Origin: Chelatococcus caeni
GTDB lineage: Bacteria; Pseudomonadota; Alphaproteobacteria; Rhizobiales; Beijerinckiaceae
Direction: 5' to 3'
DNA: 64,000 bases
Assembly (NCBI RefSeq): GCF_014196925.1
Contig: NZ_JACIEN010000001.1
Coordinates: 62,001-126,000 of the forward strand
In this document: in pieces, positions 16,048 to 24,797 of the stretch
How the letters are laid out: each line of letters begins with the position of its first letter
Numbering within the stretch: the first letter of the stretch is position 1
Program-made: the position numbers and the translations under genes
Notes under the pieces: model-generated
Told to the model about the DNA's origin: nothing
The model's input: the letters and a program-made list of their open reading frames with translations, nothing else
Database searches by the model: none

Positions 16048-16497
16048 TCAGGACCTGCGGGATGCCAGCAGCTTGCGCAAGGCGGAGAGAACTCCGACGC
16101 CGAGCGTCAGGCTGCTGCCGAGGTTTTCAATGCGATGGCCGGCGGCATTGAAGAGCTGCGACACGCCTTGCGTGTCCGCCACGATAGTGTCGAGTGCAGC
16201 CGCCTCCATCTCCTCCAGCGCCTGCAATTCCGGTGAATGCGGCTCGCGCAATGTGTAGGCGAGGAGGACAAGCGCGCAGACAGCATACAGACCGGCAATC
16301 ACCAGTGTCGCGCCAAGTGCGCTGAGGGAAGGCACGAACGCGAGAAACATCGCATACGTTGCCAGCCCGGCAGTGACGATGAACGCGGCCACGGCGAGCG
16401 CGCCGGCGATTGCGCGTCGGATCAGTTGCCGGACAAGAACTTGGCGGCGCAACAGCGCTACACGGCCATAGAATTTCGCGGAATTGAACGTGGACAT
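16048..16497 (-). CDS. Phage holin-like/YqjE-like membrane protein
   Basis: A 149-residue protein with two transmembrane helices at about 31-53 and 58-82 (GALAVAAFIVTAGLATYAMF and LGATLVIAGLYAVCALVLLA), a cytoplasmic basic N-terminus and a soluble helical C-terminus. The pattern is that of the YqjE/'phage holin' family of small inner-membrane proteins that accompany YqjD-type proteins. It is the last of a four-gene minus-strand series (18277 to 16048). A role in envelope or membrane stress is inferred from neighbours; no direct motif proves it. Confidence 0.6.
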   Translation of the reverse strand: MSTFNSAKFYGRVALLRRQVLVRQLIRRAIAGALAVAAFIVTAGLATYAMFLAFVPSLSALGATLVIAGLYAVCALVLLAYTLREPHSPELQALEEMEAAALDTIVADTQGVSQLFNAAGHRIENLGSSLTLGVGVLSALRKLLASRRS

Positions 16498-16527
16498 GGC
16501 TGACCTTTCGGGCGGGGCGGCAGGTTG

Positions 16528-16815
16528 TTAGCGAAGCTGGCGTCCGATCACGATTCCGGCGGCCAGTCCGACACCTAGGGCGGCCAGTGCCGTCAGCCGT
16601 GGGAACCTGTCCAACTCATCGGCAAACTCGTCGAGCGTTCCGTTTATTTCCTTCAGGAGGGTTTCGACATCGTGCGGCTCCGATACGCGGTCCGCTGGCG
16701 GCTCCTGGGCTGCGGAGGACACCGCCGGACCTTCGTCTTCATTCACGGACGACGCTTTGCGGGCGAGGGCCTGGGACTCTTCGCGCAGCGCTTGGATCTC
16801 ACTCATCAGACTCAT
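16528..16815 (-). CDS. YqjD/ElaB-like tail-anchored protein
   Basis: A 95-residue protein with a helical, acidic N-terminal part and a single C-terminal membrane segment, ALAALGVGLAAGIVIG, ending RQLR. This tail-anchored layout is that of YqjD/ElaB (DUF883-like) proteins, some of which bind ribosomes at the inner membrane in stationary phase (known for E. coli YqjD). AAGGAGAAGG precedes the ATG; a second Met two codons later is an alternative start. It is encoded between the YqjE-like and the secreted coiled-coil genes on the same strand. Confidence 0.6.
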   Translation of the reverse strand: MSLMSEIQALREESQALARKASSVNEDEGPAVSSAAQEPPADRVSEPHDVETLLKEINGTLDEFADELDRFPRLTALAALGVGLAAGIVIGRQLR

Positions 16816-16882
16816 CTACCTTCTCCTTGAAACCATGCCGGAGGCGGGATTGGGGCGGACCGCCGCCTCCGGCCCATAGGGA

Positions 16883-17620
16883 CTATTTCGTTGCGTCCTC
16901 TATGGATTTGCGGATCGAGGCGTAGTTGTCGAGGAAGAGCTGCTGAGCATCGGCATAGCCCTTCTTCGTCGTCTCCCATGCCTCTGCCGAGGCATCCTGA
17001 AGCCGCCCAATCCGGGCGCGCGCCTCGGCCCTGTCTTTGTCGATCCTGGCGTTCAGGTCGGTGATCCTGGCATCGATCGCCGCGCGCTGATCGGCTGCGA
17101 GCTTCGCGGCGTCGGCTTTGAGCCGGTCGATCGACGCCTGCCATGCTTTCTGACGGGCTTCGAGCTCGGCCTCCAAGATCGCTCGGCGGGTGGCGATATC
17201 CGTCTTGGCTGCTTCGAGATAGTCGTCGCGCGCGGTCTGGAACGCGGTCCAGTCCTCGTCGAGCGACTTGCGCGCCTCGGCAACCTGCGCGTCCGTCCAG
17301 GATCTGGCGTTGGCCACGGCCTCATCCGCCTTGGCGCGGTAGGCGTCGCGCCGCTCGCGAAGCGTCTTCAGCGCCTCCTCCGCCTGCGCCCTGGCCTCAC
17401 CCTGAAGCCTTGCCGCATCCCTTTCCAGGATCGAGATGCTGACGTCGAGTTCGGCCAGCCGGTCCTGCGACCATTCGATGGCCTGCCGTGCAAGCGAGGG
17501 ATCGTCCCAGGTTGCCGGCTGGGTTTGCGATGCCGCATCCTGCGCAAATGCTGCCGGCGCTGCGAACACTGCAGTCTGGGCCAGCAGCGCCAGCGCGACC
17601 GCGGATAGTCGGAGTTTCAT
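16883..17620 (-). CDS. Exported coiled-coil protein
   Basis: A 245-residue protein with a signal peptide ending at about residue 26 (AAFAQ-DAA) and then an almost unbroken Ala/Glu/Arg/Lys-rich heptad pattern to the C-terminus, with Trp residues at intervals (EWSQDRL, RSWTDAQ, DEDWTAF, AEAWETTKK). The periodic AW..TKKG-type segments recall the sll1863-type stress-response coiled coils. It shares this design with the cytoplasmic protein encoded next (17669-18277), suggesting a periplasmic/cytoplasmic pair. AAGGAG precedes the ATG. Confidence 0.6.
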   Translation of the reverse strand: MKLRLSAVALALLAQTAVFAAPAAFAQDAASQTQPATWDDPSLARQAIEWSQDRLAELDVSISILERDAARLQGEARAQAEEALKTLRERRDAYRAKADEAVANARSWTDAQVAEARKSLDEDWTAFQTARDDYLEAAKTDIATRRAILEAELEARQKAWQASIDRLKADAAKLAADQRAAIDARITDLNARIDKDRAEARARIGRLQDASAEAWETTKKGYADAQQLFLDNYASIRKSIEDATK

Positions 17621-17668
17621 TTCCTGCTCTCCTTGAGCTTAGGGAAGTAAAGGTTGGAAGCGCTCCGG

Positions 17669-18277
17669 TCACAGCAGCTTCGAGAAGGCGTCCTTGATCT
17701 TCTGGATCGTGCGGTCGTGAACCGCCCTCGCATCGGCAAGGCCGGCTTTTACTGCCGTCCAGGATTCGTCACCGGCGTCCTTGGCGTCGCCGATACGCGT
17801 CTGGAACTTTTCGGCCTCGTCCGAAACGCGCTTGATCGCAGCGTCGAACTCGCCACGAGCCTTGTCGACGGTATGCGTCACCTGCTCGCGCATTGCCTTC
17901 CGGGCATCCTCCCAGGACTGGCGCTGCGCTTTTGCCCGCGCGACGACCACGTCGTGAATAGAGTCCGCCTGATCCTGTGCTGCCTTCAGAAAGGCCTGAA
18001 AGGCGGTTTCCGCCTCGACCCATTCCTTCTCGACCGATTCCTGAACGTCTTCGATATCGTCCCTGATGGCGTCCGCCCGGGCGCGCAGATCACGTTCGAG
18101 TTTGAGCAGAGCTTCGCGCGAAGCCTTGAGACGGGCGAGCGCCGCATCCCCTTCTTCACGGGCCGAGGCCTGCAGCTTCTCGGCGGTCTTCTCCGCCTCC
18201 GATATCATCGTGTCCGCATCGTCGAGGCGCTGTTTGAGCCAGGCGAGCGTTTCATGGGCATAAGAGTGATTGCTCAT
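17669..18277 (-). CDS. Cytoplasmic coiled-coil protein (sll1863-like)
   Basis: A 202-residue protein without a signal peptide, helical over its whole length (EAEKTAEKLQASAREEGDAA, LERDLRARADAIRDDIEDVQ). Trp residues occur in repeat-like units such as LAWLKQRLDDAD, EKEWVEAETAF and DESWTAVKAGLADA. It resembles the exported protein downstream in composition and spacing and is probably related to it. It is the first gene after the TetR gene on the minus strand, 73 nt away, so it may be under that regulator. Function unknown; a stress role is inferred. Confidence 0.6.
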   Translation of the reverse strand: MSNHSYAHETLAWLKQRLDDADTMISEAEKTAEKLQASAREEGDAALARLKASREALLKLERDLRARADAIRDDIEDVQESVEKEWVEAETAFQAFLKAAQDQADSIHDVVVARAKAQRQSWEDARKAMREQVTHTVDKARGEFDAAIKRVSDEAEKFQTRIGDAKDAGDESWTAVKAGLADARAVHDRTIQKIKDAFSKLL

Positions 18278-18350
18278 CGAAGTATTCCATTTCTGTTGGT
18301 GAGTGGGTGTGAGATGAATCGCGGCCCAGACCTTTCGTCTGTTCCGCGGG

Positions 18351-19022
18351 TTACTGGGAAAGCCGGACAGTGACGAAATCGCCGCGGCAAAGCTCGCGGA
18401 CCATCGCCTCGATCTGTCCGATGCAGCCGGTCTGAAACTGTTCCCAATCCATGCTGCGCAAGGTGATGCCGCGCAGAAATCGGAAGCTGATGATGGCGGT
18501 CACGATCGAACTGATCCGCAACCGCACCGCTTCGTCATCAAGAGACGGGCTGGAGAAGCCGCCGGCGGCGCAGACCAAGGCTTCGATCAGGGGGGCGATC
18601 GCCTGATCGTAGATCAGTGCGAAGGCCTCATCGTTGTCATAGCAGCATCGCGCAACGAACGGCGTCCACGACGCCGACTCGGCATCTTCAAGCATAATGT
18701 GCAGAAGCTTGACCAGCGCCTCCTCGAAACGGAGGGATGCCTCGGCCGAGCCGCCAACCTCCAGAACGGAAACCGCCTCCGCGAACCGGTTGTCAGCGTA
18801 ATCGGCGATCACCTGTGCCGCAGCGAGGTACAGCTCCCTCTTCCCCCCGAAATGATAGGGGATGGCCGAAAGGGCGGTGTTCGCGGTCTTGGCCAGAATG
18901 CGCGTGCTGGCACCCTCGTAGCCGACAGCCCCGATCACCTCGATGGCCGCCTCGACCAGTTGCGTGCGGGTCTTCTCGCTCCGGGACTCGTGCCCGCTTT
19001 GGGGGATCAAATGGGTGCTCAT
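18351..19022 (-). CDS. TetR-family repressor (CecR/CerR-type C-terminal domain)
   Basis: A 223-residue protein; ATG 19022 is chosen because AAGGAGACG stands directly upstream, while the frame itself is open to 19076. The TetR DNA-binding helices are at residues 15-60, with GYEGASTRILAKTANTALSA and IPYHFGGKRELYLAAAQVIA. The C-terminal half matches the DUF1956/CerR-like ligand domain. It is divergent from a second TetR gene, and the 122-nt gap carries palindromes. It probably regulates the coiled-coil genes that follow on its own strand, the RND operon, or both. Confidence 0.8.
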   Translation of the reverse strand: MSTHLIPQSGHESRSEKTRTQLVEAAIEVIGAVGYEGASTRILAKTANTALSAIPYHFGGKRELYLAAAQVIADYADNRFAEAVSVLEVGGSAEASLRFEEALVKLLHIMLEDAESASWTPFVARCCYDNDEAFALIYDQAIAPLIEALVCAAGGFSSPSLDDEAVRLRISSIVTAIISFRFLRGITLRSMDWEQFQTGCIGQIEAMVRELCRGDFVTVRLSQ

Positions 19023-19053
19023 TGACGCGTCTCCTTCCTTCAGCAAATATTTA

Positions 19054-19122
19054 GGTCGTTCGACCGAACTTTGCAATTGATCTGTGTCAACGCATGCATT
19101 ATTTCGAACTTAACGAACGTTC
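19054..19122. promoter_or_regulatory. Palindromes between two divergent TetR genes
   Basis: GGTCG-TT-CGACC at 19054-19065 overlaps GTTCG-AC-CGAAC at 19058-19069; GAACGTTC is centred in 19115-19122. They share the half-site CGAAC/GTTCG. The first sits about 32 nt before the minus-strand TetR start, the second about 22 nt before the plus-strand TetR start, where repressor operators are expected. Confidence 0.5.
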
Positions 19123-19144
19123 AGAAAGCCACTGGAGGCGCTCG

Positions 19145-19744
19145 ATGCACCCCGCCGACACGCGAACCGCAATCCTTGAGACATCCGCGCGCCTCTATGC
19201 CGATCTGGGCTATAGCGCGGTGTCGATGCGCGACGTCGCCAGCGCCATGGGCATGACGCCCGCAAACCTCTACCACCATTTCAAAAACAAGGACGACCTC
19301 GTTCGCGAAACGGTGGCCCATGTCTTCGCCGAGAAGACCGAACCGATCGCGGAAATGCTCGAAGCGGAGAGCCGCGATGCCGATCGGCTCGACCTGTTCA
19401 TCGATCATTTCGTCCGGCTGCTGACCGGGGATCGCGTCTTCTTCCGCTTTCTCGTGCGTGAACTCGTCGATGGTGATGAGGGGCGTCTCGACGATCTCGC
19501 CCATACGGTTCTCGAGCGCCCGTTCCGCCTCGTCAGCGGCCTCGCCGACATTCGGCAGCCTGAGGAAGAACGGTTTCTAGCAACGGTATCGATGATCGGC
19601 GTGATCCTCGGTCACGCCCTTCTGGCACCGCTTCTTCCCCATCTGCCAGGCGGCCATGCCGGCTTTGCCGACCCCACTTCGATCACCAACCACATTTCCG
19701 CGGCGCTCCGACACGCCGCCGCTTCCGACCTGGAGACCAAGTGA
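19145..19744 (+). CDS. TetR-family repressor of the RND efflux operon
   Basis: A 199-residue protein starting at ATG 19145; the N-terminal helix-turn-helix is SMRDVASAMGMTPANLYHHF followed by KNKDDLVRETV, a standard TetR recognition helix. The ligand domain is of the TetR_C type with no identifiable ligand. Its stop is directly followed by the adaptor gene ATG, so it is the first gene of the efflux operon and probably autoregulates it from the palindromes upstream. It is not closely similar to the divergent TetR at 18351-19022. Confidence 0.85.
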   Translation: MHPADTRTAILETSARLYADLGYSAVSMRDVASAMGMTPANLYHHFKNKDDLVRETVAHVFAEKTEPIAEMLEAESRDADRLDLFIDHFVRLLTGDRVFFRFLVRELVDGDEGRLDDLAHTVLERPFRLVSGLADIRQPEEERFLATVSMIGVILGHALLAPLLPHLPGGHAGFADPTSITNHISAALRHAAASDLETK

Positions 19745-20818
19745 ATGCGCCGCACCCTCCGTACCGCCTGGTTTCTGGGGCTTGTCCTGACAGCCATGAC
19801 CTCATCAGGCGCATCCGCCGAAGATCCTGCCAACGCGTTGCCCGCGGGTCACGCGGCAACGGTCAAACGCGTCACAGTCCCGATTACCTATACTGTTCCG
19901 GGCAGTGTGATTTCGGATGGCCGGATCGAGATCTCCTCGCGGGTGGTGGGCTTCATCGAGCAGCTCGATATGCGCGAAGGCCAGAAGGTCTTGCGTGGTG
20001 ACCTGCTGGTACGCATCGATCCAACCGATATCGAAGAGGCCATCCGCCAGGCCGAGGCGGGCGTGCAGGCCGCAGAAGAAGACCTGCAGGACGCCGAACA
20101 GGATGTCCGCAAGTACGACGGCCTTGCCAGGAAAGGCGTGGTCGCGACTGAGACGTTACGAAAGGCCAAGGTCCGGGTCGATGTCGCAAAGGCCAAGCTC
20201 GATCAGGCGCGTTCGGCTCTGGCCGCCGCCGAAGCGCAGAAGACCTATGCCACGATCACCAGTCCGGTCGACGGCGTCATCGTGTCTGTCGCGAAGCGCA
20301 GCGGCGAGATGGCGACGGCGGGCACCACCATTCTGACGGTGGAATCCCACGAGGTGCTCCTGTTCAAGGCCTTCGTCTCGGAAAGCAGGCTCGCGACAAT
20401 CGATCCGAGCCTGCCCGTGACGATGCGGATCGACTCTCTTGGCGGAGCTGGCTTCGAGGGTCGTGTGCGGGGCATCGTCCCGTCCGGCGACGACATCACC
20501 CGTCGCTATGAGCTCAACGTTATCCTGCCGAAAGACCCGCGCCTGGTTCCGGGCATGTTCGGGCGTGCGGATATCACCCTCGGCTCCCGGGAAGTCACCG
20601 TCATTCCCCGCACGGCCCTTGTGAATCGCGGCGGCCTCGACGGTGTCTTCGTCCTCGACGGTGCAATCGCACGTTTTCGCTGGCTGCGCATCGGACGGGA
20701 GTTCGGCGACAGTATCGAAGTGGTCTCCGGATTGTCGGAGGGAGAACGGATACTCGCCGCCGCGACCGATGCGGTGCGCGATGGCTCCGCCGTGCGCAGG
20801 ATGGAGGAGGCGCAATGA
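19745..20818 (+). CDS. RND efflux periplasmic adaptor (membrane fusion protein)
   Basis: A 357-residue adaptor with a signal peptide ending near residue 25 (ASA-EDP). Domains in order: barrel-sandwich half ISSRVVGFIEQLDMREGQKV, alpha-hairpin at about 100-160 (EEDLQDAEQDVRKYDGLARK), second lipoyl half TITSPVDGVIVSVAKRSGEM, beta-barrel, and a membrane-proximal domain. It bridges the pump encoded next with an outer-membrane channel; no TolC-type gene is present in the block, so a chromosomal one would be needed. It starts one base after the TetR stop and overlaps the pump gene by ATGA. Confidence 0.85.
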   Translation: MRRTLRTAWFLGLVLTAMTSSGASAEDPANALPAGHAATVKRVTVPITYTVPGSVISDGRIEISSRVVGFIEQLDMREGQKVLRGDLLVRIDPTDIEEAIRQAEAGVQAAEEDLQDAEQDVRKYDGLARKGVVATETLRKAKVRVDVAKAKLDQARSALAAAEAQKTYATITSPVDGVIVSVAKRSGEMATAGTTILTVESHEVLLFKAFVSESRLATIDPSLPVTMRIDSLGGAGFEGRVRGIVPSGDDITRRYELNVILPKDPRLVPGMFGRADITLGSREVTVIPRTALVNRGGLDGVFVLDGAIARFRWLRIGREFGDSIEVVSGLSEGERILAAATDAVRDGSAVRRMEEAQ

Positions 20819-23800
20819 GCGACGTCCCCCTGAATTTCGCCGGCCGTCTCGCGCAAACTTTCATCACCTCGAAGCTGACGATCGTCTTCATCATCGCCGT
20901 CGCGCTGATGGGCGTCGTGGCCGTTCTGCAGACGCCGCGGGAGGAGAACCCACAGATCATCGTGCCCGCCGCGGCAGTTTCCGTCACGCTGCCCGGCGCC
21001 TCGGCGGCGGAGGTCGAAGCGCTTCTGCTCACGCCGCTTGAGGGCATCCTGAAGGAGATCCCCGGCGTCGATCATATCGACAGCACAGCACAGGATTCGC
21101 TTGCGATCGTGCAGGTGCAGTTCAAGGTGGGCGAGCCGAAAGAAGACTCGTTGGTCAAACTCTATGATCGCGTTCTGGCTAGCCGCAGTTGGCTGCCCGC
21201 GGATGCCGGCACACCGTTCGTCCGGAGCGTCGACGCAGACGATGTGCCCATTGTGACCTTCACCCTTGCCTCACCGCATTACAACGACTACGGCCTTCGG
21301 CGCGTCGCGGAGCGGATGGCCGAACGGTTGCGCAGCACCGAGGACGTTTCCGTAGTCAGCATCAAGGGTGGCCACGAACGCGAGATCGCCATCGAACTCG
21401 ATCCGGACCGCCTGCAGGCCTTTGGCGTGACCTTGAGCCAGGCCTATTCTGCCTTCACGGCAAGTAACCTGTCGGCACCTCTGGAACCGACGGTGCGCGA
21501 CACTAAGGTCGAGACCATCAGGCTGGCGGCATCCTTCACCTCAGCCGAAGACGTCCGTAATCAGATTGTAGCCGTTCACGACGGCCGCCCCGTATATGTC
21601 CGCGATGTCGCCACGGTGACCGATGGCCCGCCCTCCGAGATCGCCACCTTCAGTCGGTTTTCCTTCGGACCGGGCGCCGCGCATGACCAGGACACGGCCT
21701 ACGCGGACATGCCGGCCGTCACCATCGCCGTCGCCAAGAAGAAGGGCGCAAACTCCGTCGTGGTGTCGCAAGCGGCAATCGATCGCGTCGAGCGCATGCA
21801 GGCGGCCTTCGTCCCTCAGGACATCCAGATCATCGTGACACGCGACGACGGCGAGAAAGCCAACGCCGCGGTTAATCTCCTGCTCGAACACCTCCTGATC
21901 GCATTGGGGACGGTCGGCCTCGTGCTGATCTTCTTTCTGGGGTGGCGTGAGGCCATGATCGTCATGGTAACCGTGCCGCTCATTCTTTCCCTGACCCTGC
22001 TTGCCGACTTTCTGGGTGGCGTCACCATCAACCGGGTGACGCTCTTCGCCCTGATTCTCGCGCTCGGGCTCCTTGTCGATGCGGCAATCGTGGTCATCGA
22101 GAACATCCATCGACACTATGCGACGACCCGTTTCCGGAAGACGAAGGCGGAGGTGACGGTTCTCGCCACCAACGAGATCGGCAACGCCACCAATCTCGCG
22201 ACCTTTGCCGTCATGCTGGTGTTTGCGGCCCTGTTTCTCGTCACCGGCATGGCCGGTGACTATTTCTACCCAATCGCATTCAATGTGCCGATCGCCATGG
22301 CCGCGTCCGTCGTCGTTGCATACATCGTCACGCCCTGGGCGGCGAACCGCTGGCTGCACCGCCACGACGTCCAGGAGGAAGAGGCGCATGACCATGAGGT
22401 CTCGCACGGCGAGCCGGGACGGCTTGAGCGCCTCTATCTCCGCCTCGTCACCCCGCTCCAGCGGTATCACGTCGCCAGGATCGCATTCGGTGCCGGAATT
22501 GTCCTGCTGATGGCAGCGTCCGTCATGCAGGGCGCCTGGCAGTTCGTCCGCCCGGCGGGTGTCGGCGGCGCCGTGTCGACTCTCGGCGTGCCGGTCGGCT
22601 TCCTGCCGAAGGACAACAAAAACACTTTCAACATCGTGATCGCCATGCCTGAGGCCTCTCCGGTCGAGGAGACCGACAGGTTCGTGCGCGAGATCGCGGC
22701 GCTGCTCGCGCACGAACCCGAGGTCGTCAACTACCAGACCTGGATTGGCCAGGCGGGGGTGGAAGATTTCAACGGTCTCTTCAAAGGGACCGCGGGCCGC
22801 ACCGGCAACAATGTGGCTGAAATCCGCGTCAACCTGACCGACAAGCATCACCGGTCGCAAAGCTCGATCGACCTCGTGCGCGAATTCCGGCCGAAGGTCG
22901 AGACGATCCGTGCCGCCTATCCCGGCGCCGAGGTCTCGCTCGTTGAAGACCCGCCCGGACCGCCGCTGCGATCCACGGTACTGGCTGAACTCTATGGCCC
23001 GGATTCGGAGGGGTTACGCGCACTCTCGACCGAGGTGCGCAACGCGTTCGAGGAGACCTATGACACCGTCGACGTGATCGACACCGAACCCGTCGATGTA
23101 CTCGAGCATCGCATCATCCCGGACAAGGAGAAGGCGGCGCTCTCGCATGTCTCCACGGCGCAGATTGCCGAGGCGCTCTCCCTCGTCTACGGCGGCACCA
23201 CGCTCAGTCGCGCCCATCTTCCCGACGAGCGCAATCCGGTGGATGTGCGGGCCTTCGTCCCGCGGCGCTTCGCGGTCGATCCAACTCGCCTCGACCGTGT
23301 CTTCGTCGACAATGCCGAGGGCGACGCCGTGCCGATGTCCGAACTGGTCACGATCCTACCGGCGGCGGCCGACCGACCGATCCTGCACCGCGACAACGAA
23401 AAGGTCACCTTCGTCGGCGCGGAGCTTTCCGGGTCCGTGCCCTTCTATGCCGTTCTCGATCTGCAGCGACGCCTCGACGGCATCACGGCGCCGGACGGCC
23501 GACCGCTGCGGACCGGCAATCTCGGTTTCCAGAAGGACGTTCCCGACACGATCGACGGCTATCAGCTCCTCTGGGGCGGTGAGATGCGCATGACCCTCGA
23601 CGTCTATCGAGACATGGGACTCGCGCTCGGCGGTGCTCTGCTGGCGGTCTATTTCCTGCTCGTCGCCTACTACCGCTCGTTCATGATCCCGGTTATCGCC
23701 ATGTCGTCCGTACCGCTCGGCATCATCGGCATTTTCCCGGGCCATTGGCTTCTCGGTGCCGACTTCTCGGCAACTTCTATGGTCGGCATCATCGCCCTCT

Positions 23801-24120
23801 CCGGTGTCGTTATCCGCAACTCCCTGCTGATCATCGATTTCATCCAGGATAACCTCCGGCACGGGATGCCGCTCGACGTAGCGGCCCGGCAGGCGGGCGC
23901 TGTGCGATTGCGCCCGATCCTGCTCACCACCCTCGCCATCATCCTCGGCTCGGCAATCATGGTGACCGACCCGGTCTTTGGCGGCCTTGCCATCTCGCTC
24001 ATCTTCGGGACAGTGATCTCGACCGCGCTCACCGTCTTCGTCGTCCCGATACTCTACGAGCTCGACGCGAGGAGGAGGCTCCGGCACGCGGTGGGTCAGC
24101 CTGGGGAGTCCACCGCATGA
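20815..24120 (+). CDS. RND efflux permease
   Basis: A 1101-residue resistance-nodulation-division pump, in the normal length range. TM1 follows the cytoplasmic N-terminus (SKLTIVFIIAVALMGVVAVL); two large periplasmic loops lie at about 45-340 and 570-890; the TM4 region has the acidic proton-relay motif in LALGLLVDAAIVVIENI, and the second repeat has GGALLAVYFLLVAYYRSFMI and a final AIMVTDPVFGGLAIS. The sequence looks like the drug/solvent (HAE1-like) class more than the metal class. Substrates are unknown. It is probably the selectable cargo of the insertion. Confidence 0.88.
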   Translation: MSDVPLNFAGRLAQTFITSKLTIVFIIAVALMGVVAVLQTPREENPQIIVPAAAVSVTLPGASAAEVEALLLTPLEGILKEIPGVDHIDSTAQDSLAIVQVQFKVGEPKEDSLVKLYDRVLASRSWLPADAGTPFVRSVDADDVPIVTFTLASPHYNDYGLRRVAERMAERLRSTEDVSVVSIKGGHEREIAIELDPDRLQAFGVTLSQAYSAFTASNLSAPLEPTVRDTKVETIRLAASFTSAEDVRNQIVAVHDGRPVYVRDVATVTDGPPSEIATFSRFSFGPGAAHDQDTAYADMPAVTIAVAKKKGANSVVVSQAAIDRVERMQAAFVPQDIQIIVTRDDGEKANAAVNLLLEHLLIALGTVGLVLIFFLGWREAMIVMVTVPLILSLTLLADFLGGVTINRVTLFALILALGLLVDAAIVVIENIHRHYATTRFRKTKAEVTVLATNEIGNATNLATFAVMLVFAALFLVTGMAGDYFYPIAFNVPIAMAASVVVAYIVTPWAANRWLHRHDVQEEEAHDHEVSHGEPGRLERLYLRLVTPLQRYHVARIAFGAGIVLLMAASVMQGAWQFVRPAGVGGAVSTLGVPVGFLPKDNKNTFNIVIAMPEASPVEETDRFVREIAALLAHEPEVVNYQTWIGQAGVEDFNGLFKGTAGRTGNNVAEIRVNLTDKHHRSQSSIDLVREFRPKVETIRAAYPGAEVSLVEDPPGPPLRSTVLAELYGPDSEGLRALSTEVRNAFEETYDTVDVIDTEPVDVLEHRIIPDKEKAALSHVSTAQIAEALSLVYGGTTLSRAHLPDERNPVDVRAFVPRRFAVDPTRLDRVFVDNAEGDAVPMSELVTILPAAADRPILHRDNEKVTFVGAELSGSVPFYAVLDLQRRLDGITAPDGRPLRTGNLGFQKDVPDTIDGYQLLWGGEMRMTLDVYRDMGLALGGALLAVYFLLVAYYRSFMIPVIAMSSVPLGIIGIFPGHWLLGADFSATSMVGIIALSGVVIRNSLLIIDFIQDNLRHGMPLDVAARQAGAVRLRPILLTTLAIILGSAIMVTDPVFGGLAISLIFGTVISTALTVFVVPILYELDARRRLRHAVGQPGESTA

Positions 24121-24428
24121 CGGTCGCAGAGGGCATCATGAATATCAAAGCGACCGATGAAAACGCGAAGGCAAGCCATGAAAAGGTCAATCGATCCTAC
24201 GGCGGATTTGAGCCTCTGTTATCTGCCAACATAGTTCGTACTGCGCTGGCCTTCATGAGCGGCACGCAGGCGGCGGCGCACTATGGCAAAATCCTGGCTG
24301 GGGCTCGCTGCGATGCCATGGTTCGGTTTCAACATGGTCGGCGGCGGCCACCTTGCAGAGGTTGGGTCGTCAAGTGCGGGGTGCGCGAGAGCGCCGGCCG
24401 AACAAGACAAAGGGCGAGAAGGGAGTGA
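24117..24428 (+). CDS. Hypothetical protein after the RND pump
   Basis: A 103-residue frame whose ATG overlaps the pump stop (ATGA), the only real support. The first 60 residues look protein-like (SYGGFEPLLSANIVRTALAF), but the last 35 are Arg-rich and may be read in a wrong frame; the +1 frame gives a hydrophobic FGFNMVGGGHLAEVGSS instead. A frameshift or a chance frame are both possible. No family recognised. Confidence 0.35.
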   Translation: MTVAEGIMNIKATDENAKASHEKVNRSYGGFEPLLSANIVRTALAFMSGTQAAAHYGKILAGARCDAMVRFQHGRRRPPCRGWVVKCGVRESAGRTRQRARRE

Positions 24429-24552
24429 AATCATGCACCATCCGATTCTTGCTCAAATATGCGCGGGACAGCCTCGGAACGACATAGCTGACCGATCCGT
24501 ACGACTTGACATCGCAACTGAGCTCTTTCGCAAACGAGCAGACCTAGTAGAT

Positions 24553-24786
24553 TCAAGACATCATGGTGTCAGCCAGCCAGTCAATAAAAACGCGCGTCTT
24601 ACACGGAACAAGCGGACCGGAGATGCAGACTGCGACCGTCTTGCTGTCATCACCGAGATGCCAGATCGGATGCGACGCGAGCCGCGAAGACCCGATGCAG
24701 TCGTGGTTGGTAAGGTCGGAAGGATGCGCATCTGCTTGCTCACCGTTCGCGAAAAGCCATCGGCTGTGTCGGCGATCGATGTGTAG
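24553..24786 (-). pseudogene. LysR-family regulator, C-terminal remnant with internal deletion
   Basis: On the minus strand the frame reads SDLTNHDCIG, then HPIWHLGDDSKTVAVCISGP, then directly PCKTRVFIDWLAD before a TGA at 24553. The first parts match the middle of a LysR effector domain and the last part its extreme C-terminus, so roughly 60 residues are missing in between and the whole N-terminus is gone. It stands against the start of the ICE's own LysR gene and marks the right junction of the cargo block. Confidence 0.6.
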
Positions 24787-24797
24787 GCGGCACCTGC

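Noticed and set aside
21541-22860. Long minus-strand open frame inside the RND permease gene
   Set aside because: It is antisense to a fully conserved gene; its Asp/His/Arg-rich translation is typical of GC-rich shadow frames.
24283-24786. Plus-strand frame after the RND pump (hydrophobic start FGFNMVGGGH)
   Set aside because: Its second half is antisense to the recognisable LysR remnant, and there is no start signal; kept only as a remark in the hypothetical gene entry.
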